64,000 nt of DNA from Lucifuga dentata (Eukaryota > Chordata > Actinopteri > Ophidiiformes > Bythitidae), in contig VXCM01000744.1 of the NCBI GenBank assembly GCA_014773175.1, forward strand, positions 62,001 to 126,000. Reading direction: 5' to 3'. Position 1 is the stretch's first letter, and each line of letters begins with the position of its first letter. The notes below the pieces were generated by a model. That model saw only the letters and a list, made by a program, of their open reading frames with translations, made no database searches and was not told where the DNA came from. Of this stretch, positions 57,043 through 64,000 are shown piece by piece. A program made the position numbers and the translations under genes.

Positions 57043-60000
57043 TCTATATATTGTATGTAGAATTGGAGTGCTGGACATATGAACAGACAGCATCCATTTA
57101 TCTCTTCCTGAAGTACGGTTGGACAAGGCTTCATTCAAGGGAACCCATAAGCTGAACATATTTTGAGTCTCTTCTGTATTCACGCAGCATACCTCTGCGT
57201 TAACACAAGCCATTTCTCTTTACGTGGCTGAATGAGATTCCCTTTAAAACTATCTGAAGGTCAGATGAATTGCTATACTCCAAGGGTAGAAGAAATCAAA
57301 AGTCCTCCTCCCTAAACATTCCCTTGCTTCGATGTCATCTCTCAAGGAGAGATCTGCTTATTTGAAATGACATCTTAATTGTGCAGAGTGGAGATGAATG
57401 ATTGCATAAATGTAAATGAAGAAGTAAGAGCAGTAGTTAAGTTATTTATTTCCTCTGGAGTAAAATAGCTTTCAACATGTGAGGTGTTCTTTCAAAACAA
57501 GAATGCCACTTAATGTCTTTTGTATTCCAAACATATTAAAATACAAATCAATTAGCAGACAACCGCGACACCCACACTCCTCTGTAATCACAGAGCACAT
57601 TTGCTCTAAAAGCTGTGACAAGATGCTTTTACCCTTTCAACTGTTATTTCAGTAAACCATTTATCTATTGAACCATGGGAGGAAATTGTCTTTGCTCTGC
57701 CCAAACATTGAAAACTTCAGCTTGCATGAGATTTCTCCTGCAGTGAGTAAACAGCAGACTGAGAAGTGATGCAGACCCCCAGGTTTGGTTTGACAACCTC
57801 TGCAGAGGAGTCAGATAGACCACCGCAATTGTTTCCTCTGCTGGTGAACCCATCCTGCCCTCCAACCTAAGCCCAGGAGATAAGAGCATCCAGTCCATGA
57901 ACACTTTAAATGTAAATGTAGCTCCATGTGGAGGCCTTCATGAATAAAGACACAGTTCTAACTCCAGCAAGCCTTTATTACTCTGTAATTAATCATCTCA
58001 TTGGGATAGAGATTAGTGGTGAGGGAAAATTAAATGCATCTTTGCACAGTCTGCAAAGATTGATTTTGTAAGCCTCAGAAAAATAATGAAAGGTGCTATA
58101 TGATTAAAATAAATTGCTCTGCATGTCGTTCGGCCCTCAAATATTTACAGGGCGTAAATATTTATCAGCGGAGTGTTGAGAGACACAGAATATTTGCCAT
58201 CAAGTCTCCTTTAGAGCACATTTCCCTCTGATGGATGTGAACCTTTTTTCCCTGAAAGCATAATAATGTCACATGCTTTGATGTCAGTGCACTCCTTCGA
58301 TGGAAATACTACATAAAACAACAGTTCTTTTTCCCACTTCTTAAGTGTCAGGAAGATGTACATACAAGGCCCTAGTGGGTGTGAATTATGTATTCCCCTC
58401 ATGTCGTCCAGTCCTTCGAGACACAGACATAAACCCGAAGCTATAAAGTAAATGCATGGTAAGATCTTTCACCCCTATAGCGTATAGGCCACTGGGGGCT
58501 ACAGCAACACATAGAGGTAAGTGGTACTGGTGCCATGCAGCAACACAAGGAGGCAGGCTGCCACTTCTGACTGCTCTCTGAGCTACAGAGGTACGTAAAG
58601 CTGGATTAGTATGCACGGTCCGTCTGAGTCATGGTGGGGCACAGTGTCTATCCTGACAAAGCACAGGTGGAAAGAGAGAGCATGCTAACAAAAAGAAAGG
58701 TTCCTTTTGATGCAATAACACTCAGTCTGTCTACCAAACAATATGTCACTTCCTCTTTATTCCTTTTCCGTGTGTTGTCTGATTTTCTTGTTGGCACTGG
58801 GGACTGGTGGGGATTCTCGCGTGCGATGTTAAAAGGAGCAATACATCTGTAAAATATCTTCAAACTATAACAAAAGAACATGATAGGCAGCTTTTTAAAT
58901 CTTTACTAAGTGAGTTTGCCGAGAACATAGTCACAGAAACAGCATAGGGGATCAGCAGCAGAGAGAACATGAGTTATAAATGATTACATACCGAGTTCTT
59001 ACCTGTGGCTCCAATTACAGAACTGAACAATGGTTATTAATATTGCTATTATTACTGTTATAAATAGTACTGCAGCTACTGATAGCCAGCAGCAATACTG
59101 CACACAGTATTCTTGGCATTTGCCCATAACTTTAACAGTCTCTCCTGGTGGCTGCTTTGAGGCAATATTTTTATATTAGAGAACGGATCTGATTCATGTT
59201 TGACCTCTGCCACACGGCCCCCTTTTGAATGCAGTGCTGGCAGAATAATAAATGCTCTTGTTGGTATAAAATGGAAGAATTTCATGACTGTGAGGATTAG
59301 GAAGTAAATTCACAAGATGTTTGCTTAGATGTGCTGTAAAAAACATGAATGTAGGCCACCGCAGGGCTGACAGTTAATGCCTCAACATCAGCTGAGGCAA
59401 ATGTGAGACAATGTGAACACATTTTGGCTGTTTTGCATGTTTACAGTGTTTGAAACCCAAACCTGAGCGGAGTTTATGTTTGTGTTCAATAATATTTCCA
59501 GGTTTTTAATTAATTAGATATAAAAAGCATGCATCTCTCAAAGTAAATGGGATTAGTTATTGCACAATTTTAATCTTCTCAAAGGTCATTTTTGACATTT
59601 GCTTGACAATGACATGAAATAATAATAGGAACTATACGTTTTACTTTGCTTTCATTATCCCTGAAATGTATGCAATGTATAAAATCTATGTTAACTGTCA
59701 TGACTCATAAGCGACTGCATGCCTGTAACAAAATCAGACACCAGATTGCATGTCGCGTCAACGCCGCACTCCATTTAACATGAGCTGACAGACAGATTGC
59801 AATTTGTTTTACACACAACCTTTATGACGGTGCCCTTTATCATCCAACAAACATCATATCACGTAGGTACTTAGTGCAGAGTTTGTGCAGAATATATTTC
59901 CCTTTTGACCTTGAAACAAGGTGTCATATATTACTCTGTTACCCCCCCACAAAAATTAAATATCTGCGTGTGTCCTTGTATCAGTGATTAAATTTACAGC

Positions 60001-60537
60001 TGTTGATGTTGTGTTTTTCAATTTGTCTGGTTGAAAAATAATGATATAGCACCATTCATGATTGCATTGCTTGTTAAATTTAAAGGACACAATTGGAAGT
60101 AGTGCATGCTGTAATACAGGCTGCCCTGTACTTTGCGGTGCATGAGTACTCTACTAGATGTTTTTATGATAAGGTCTCTGTAGCCCCCTGGCACCATCCA
60201 CCCCACCATTCCCTCCTGGGCTGCTGTTGATTCATGTGAAGGGGTGACATCTTAAGGCATATACCTGCTGGGTGCTTCTCCTTTCATCCAATATTTTTCT
60301 TTCTATAAATACAATCCCACGTTGTCGAGTTACATCAAGCTGTATGACTTCAGACCTATATTCCTGCTGTGCTTGGACTCCAATGTACAACTTATCCTTT
60401 TTCCATTACAAAAGCACTGTGTTGGGTTGTCAGATCACATTACAGTAGGCATATGTAGTCATACATTAGTTACACAAGGGGGCTACAGCATCTTGGTTTG
60501 CGCTACGCTTTGATTCCTACAGCTGCTCCCCTCTCCC

Positions 60538-60574
60538 CAGGTGCCACACTTGCTCTCTAAGCAAGTGTGACCTG
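60538..60574. other. Compact hairpin, 5-base loop
   Basis: CACACTTGCT (60545-60554) and AGCAAGTGTG (60560-60569) pair perfectly around CTCTA. The stem extends with CAGGT/ACCTG past a 2-base GC bulge. Total stem is 15 bp, too short for a typical pre-miRNA. Confidence 0.7.
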
Positions 60575-61942
60575 CTGTGGGTAAACATCAAGGGCAGCCA
60601 CGATGATTCTTAGAAGTGCTAACTTTTTGTTTTTCAATTACTCTCAGCTTTCCCAGAAAATTTATGACATTTACAGACCTAAATCATCATCAAACCTTTT
60701 GAGAAAAGGAAGCCTCTTCTTTGTTGTCGGTATGTTGACAAAATTCTGAAAATATGCAACATTTTGCTGTTTCTGATTGTTGTGCATATATTCAGGAACC
60801 CAACAACAGCCTATTTTAGTGATCTGATTACATGTTGATATAGGCTCTTATCTTCATTATGATAAGACAATTAACCTGTAGTTTTCAACTTATAGAGATG
60901 AGCAAAATGTTGTCCATTCATGCCACTAATATGAATCAAGTACATTTTTGCATGATAATTACTATCAAACTATTGTCTAAATTCTGCCGAAACACATTCC
61001 TAAGCCAATACAAATACCTTTCAAATTGGGATGATATGAATGTCAAAACACACACCAGTTGCTTACAGTAAAGTCAGACAGGATCCCTCACACCTTAGAA
61101 GGTTGTGGTAAGACACACATTGACTATAAATGAAATATGCTGCACTTTTGAACTTTGATTTTGTCCTTGAGAAACAGCGCATAATACCTTGCTCTGCTGA
61201 TTGTAGATTCAGTGATGCCCTGGGGACAATGGCTCCTCTGAATCTGCCTCCATCTGAAGATTCCCAAGTGTAACCTCCTGACATGATGAAAGAAAAGCTC
61301 CCCTGAAGAAGGCAGATGTCTAGTCCACTTTCAGCTCAGGGAATTGTCAAACCATTCATTCCTGCATTTAAGAACAAACACGTACAGTACATGCATTAAA
61401 AAACATCCCAGAACGGCTTGGCTTCTTTAGATGTACTTTGATGATGAGATAGAAAGTGATATGCACTGAAAGCTTCACCATTAGAGAAAAGAGGGTACTC
61501 CCCAAACTGAATTTTATAAGGTCTTGAATGCATGTTGGAAGGCGTATATACAGGAGTGCACATAATGTTTTCATTCTAGTACTAAAATAAGTAGCAGGAG
61601 ATCTATATTGATAAGCACTTCAAACTACTCCAACTTTAAAGAGAAAAGTTCTCCTTACTCCATATTTCTGTTGCTTCATTTTTTTGCGTGTCTGTGAGTA
61701 CAGTGCATGTGCTACCAAACTCAGAGCGCCTCTTTAAGTTCATCAATTATTTCAATTATTTCTTGATGAAAAACACGTAGTGAGGACGAGCTGTTTGTGC
61801 ACTGCTGCAAGTGGAAGCGGGATGTGGTTCTTTACCTACAGCAGGTATCTCTCCTTTCCACTCAGATTAGGACTTCAGGTTCCGCACAGTAAATTCGATA
61901 AATTTCATTAATTGAAGCCAGGAGAAACAGAGAGACTGCACA

Positions 61943-61982
61943 TTCTTTCTTTCTTTCTGTCTTTCTGTCTCTCTCTCTCTCT
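61943..61982. repeat. (TTTC)n(CT)n microsatellite
   Basis: TTCTTTCT units pass into TCTGTCTT and then pure CT. Confidence 0.9.
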
Positions 61983-62736
61983 GCTGCTTGGTATGCAAAA
62001 TAAGCATTCAGGGAGAGCAGACATATGCAGCTGATAGTTGCATGTTCATAGCCTTACTATTAATGTACAGCGACACCATAAATGTGACCTCTATCCAAGC
62101 ATACATTACTGTATGCTTTAACCCATTGGATCCTATATCTGGATCTGGGCTAATCAACTCTTCCTTGACCCAAGTTCCCACCTATCTACAAAATTCAAAT
62201 GAAATATCCTGCTGACAAACAAAAAAGTCAAACACAGGTAAAAACAGAACCTCCTTGGTGGAGGTAATTGAGATCATATGACACAAAGTATGTATAAACT
62301 ATTTATATAAAGCCATACTGTAAATTCAGTGTGTGGTCTTCCTCTCTTTACTGCTCATTATATCCAGCACCTGATTCCAAACTCAGGTTGGATATGCGCA
62401 TGATTTTCTCTTTCTACAGAAAGCTTAATCAACCATTAACCCTGTTCTTTTCCCTTAGAAAAGAAGGAAAATATTACTACATGCAGAAAAACCCCAGAAT
62501 CATGTTTTTTTTGTTTAATTGATAAAAGCGCCAATGTACCAAACAGAGAGCACAACAGGGTCTGTTTCGGATTCAATGAAGCATATATGGGGTAAAAAAA
62601 AATATGGAAAGTGGATCTGAATCTTGAGAGAACTTTTATTATAATAGCCAAATGTCAGAGCCCAAGATGCTGAAAGAGACAAGCAGCGTGAACTGAAAAA
62701 AAAAAAAAAAGAAAGAAGCAAAATCCCATCTTTTAC

Positions 62737-62892
62737 CTGTAGTGAAGCTGTGACTGTAGACGGGTGAAATCTCACTTTTCTGTTCCGTTCTGGCCTTCTT
62801 GGCCTTCTTGAGATAAAGACTCCAAAGTCAATCTGCCCACCACTGATCACTGACTCAAAGCTGGTTTTATCTTCACTCAAGTGACCAGGAAT
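62737..62892 (-). CDS. Candidate internal exon (unidentified)
   Basis: On the minus strand the segment is preceded by a pyrimidine-rich stretch and TTCTGATTCAG (acceptor) and ends CTACAG/GTAAAAG (donor). It is 156 bases, exactly 52 codons, with one frame fully open (phase 0 at both ends): IPGHLSEDKTSFESVISG near the start and a basic RRPRRPERNRKVRFHP block near the end. Composition is protein-like. I do not recognise the family. An alternative acceptor TTGGAAG lies 20 bases further upstream. A chance ORF inside an unknown repeat is the main alternative. Confidence 0.3.
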
Positions 62893-63269
62893 CTGAATCA
62901 GAAGTTGATTCTTCCAAGACCACAAAGAAAAGAATGTATACCACTAAGCTAACGGCTTAACCTTAAGCTCAAGAGTTACCATGGCTTAAACTCTGCAAAG
63001 CTGACATATTCACATCAAAAGAAGTGGCAGTGAAATGGAAGAAAAGCACCGCATTCTTCAGATCTGACATGATAATTATTTTGGAATACAGTAAAATCCA
63101 TAATGTTCCCATTATGCCTCCACATCATCTGTCCAGTGTTTCTTTGTCTGTGATCAACATATCTCAAAAGTAATGGCAGCATTAAAATGACATTTACTAA
63201 GCACATTAACAGCCCCAACGGTGAGTAACATATTGATTTCGGTGACCGAGGACCTGTCATCGAGTGCCA
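62893..63269. other. Gene-free stretch
   Basis: Nothing recognised. Confidence 0.45.
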
Positions 63270-63435
63270 CCATCAGGTCAGTCTTTGCCTGCTCGGGTAG
63301 CACAATTGCTGCCTCACAGCGAGAATGCTCTGAGTTCAAGCTCCTCTAAGCCTTTCTGTGTGGGGTTTGGACGCTCTCCACATTTGCCTGAGTGCAGCAG
63401 TTTCCTGTCTCACCAAAAGACATACAGCTAGGTAA
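63270..63435 (+). mobile_element. 5' part of a DANA-like SINE
   Basis: GGGTAGCACAATTGCTGCCT then CTCACAGCGAGAATGCTCTG, a B-box-like GAGTTCAAGCTCC, CCTTTCTGTGTGGGGTTTGG and CAGTTTCCTGTCTCACC. It is the same order as the copy at 43395 but more diverged, and it stops after the AAAAGACAT position. Confidence 0.65.
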
Positions 63436-63445
63436 TACTAGCATT

Positions 63446-63482
63446 TTTTTTTTTTTTTTTTTACCTTTATTTATTTATTTAG
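63446..63482. repeat. T-run and (TTTA)n tract
   Basis: T17 then ACC and four TTTA units. The tract sits at the junction of the two SINE-like repeats and could be the A-rich tail (minus strand) of the next one. Confidence 0.7.
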
Positions 63483-63830
63483 AGGAAGGTCACTGAGCAT
63501 TGAATTTTTTTTTTTCTTTTTGTTTTGCATAAACATCCTACTCACACACATATGCACCACCTGGAAGCTGCCCAGTACAAACTCATGCTTCTCCACTGGC
63601 CACTGAGCAGCTCCAGTGAAACAACTGGGGATTAGGTACCTTGCTCGAGGGCACTTAAGAGGTGATAATGAGGGAGGGGAAGATGCTGCTCATTCACCTC
63701 CCTGACCTAGATTTCTCCTGCCAGTCCAGGGATTGAACCTTCGGTCACAAGCTTGCTTCTCTAATCTTTCCACACTCCTACCATTGGGCTTAACCATGAT
63801 ACTGGCCTTAGAACTGGCAGGGCTGCCCAC
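63483..63830 (-). mobile_element. tRNA-related SINE-like repeat
   Basis: Read on the minus strand, a tRNA-like head near 63830-63715 includes ATGGTTAAGCCCAATGGTAG (A-box region) and AAGGTTCAATCCCTGG (B-box GGTTCAATCC). Downstream are CAAGGTACCTAATCCCCAG and CTCAGTGGCCAGTGGAGAAG. The motif GTACCTTGCTCGAGGGCACT on the plus strand is typical of a common fish repeat of this kind. The T-run at 63446 could be its 3' tail. Confidence 0.55.
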
Positions 63831-64000
63831 TTTCCTGAACAGTTAGGATGGGTCAAATGCAGAGAATAAATTTAGAGAATTTAAATTTAAATAAATAAAA
63901 CGTATATCCTACCTTTATATAAGTATTATCTCATCTACAGAATTGTACTTACAATGACGGCTTAAGAATTTGGAGGTCAAAATTCTACTCACTGAGTACT
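63831..64000. other. End of window, nothing recognised
   Basis: AT-rich sequence with AAATTTAAATAAATAAAA, no gene or repeat identified. Confidence 0.4.

Larger units (their letters stand above)
56172..62736. other. Gene-free stretch
   Basis: No gene recognised in 6.5 kb. It holds one-N gaps at 56670 (T-run) and 56890 (C-run), a GA-rich tract (57005-57042), a compact hairpin (60538-60574) and a TTTC/CT tract (61943-61982). Confidence 0.5.

Overview
The window reads as non-coding DNA from a teleost fish. It is AT-rich and full of (CA/GT)n and (CT/GA)n microsatellites and homopolymers. It carries a decayed but nearly full-length Tc1-like transposon of fish type, DANA-like tRNA-derived SINEs, a LINE 3' tail of the kind common in bony fish, and the start of a hAT/GTF2IRD2-like zinc-finger ORF. 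No complete protein-coding gene, rRNA or functional tRNA gene could be supported. It is best read as a gene desert or part of a very large intron, draft-assembled, with 13 N positions or N blocks.

Layout. 1-2.4 kb: unique AT-rich sequence with a small compound hairpin. 2.4-9.4 kb: two copies of a miniature inverted-repeat element (family A) separated by unique and pyrimidine-rich DNA. 9.4-25 kb: mostly unique sequence with microsatellites, a family C repeat (about 14.0-14.6 kb), a family D repeat (19.4-20.4 kb) and an assembly duplication at 21.4 kb. 25.1-25.3 kb: a GC-rich foreign-looking insert. 27.1 kb: a splice-site-bounded candidate exon on the minus strand. 27.6-32.7 kb: a dense cluster with three family A copies, an element E that was itself hit by family A, and family C arms on both sides. 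33.4 kb: a decayed coding-like fragment on the minus strand. 39.5-40.8 kb: the Tc1-like element with an assembly duplication inside it. 43.4 kb: a SINE. 48.7-51.9 kb: a family A copy, a LINE tail, a family A copy turned into a 610-bp fold-back, a Tc1 N-terminal fragment and another family A piece. 52.5-53.1 kb: the second family D copy. 55.4-56.2 kb: a hAT zinc-finger ORF ended by a family A insertion. 62.7 kb: a second candidate exon on the minus strand. 63.3-63.8 kb: two SINE remnants.

The most notable system is family A: ten copies or pieces in 64 kb, termini AGGACCATAC..., TTAA at both ends of the well preserved copies, two subfamilies, inverted repeats of about 100 bp, a strongly conserved central motif and an internal AATAAA followed by an A-run. 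I do not recognise it as a named family. No autonomous partner is present here.

All repeat assignments come from reading the sequence by eye, with copy-to-copy comparison inside the window. The two candidate exons rest on splice-site and reading-frame patterns only.
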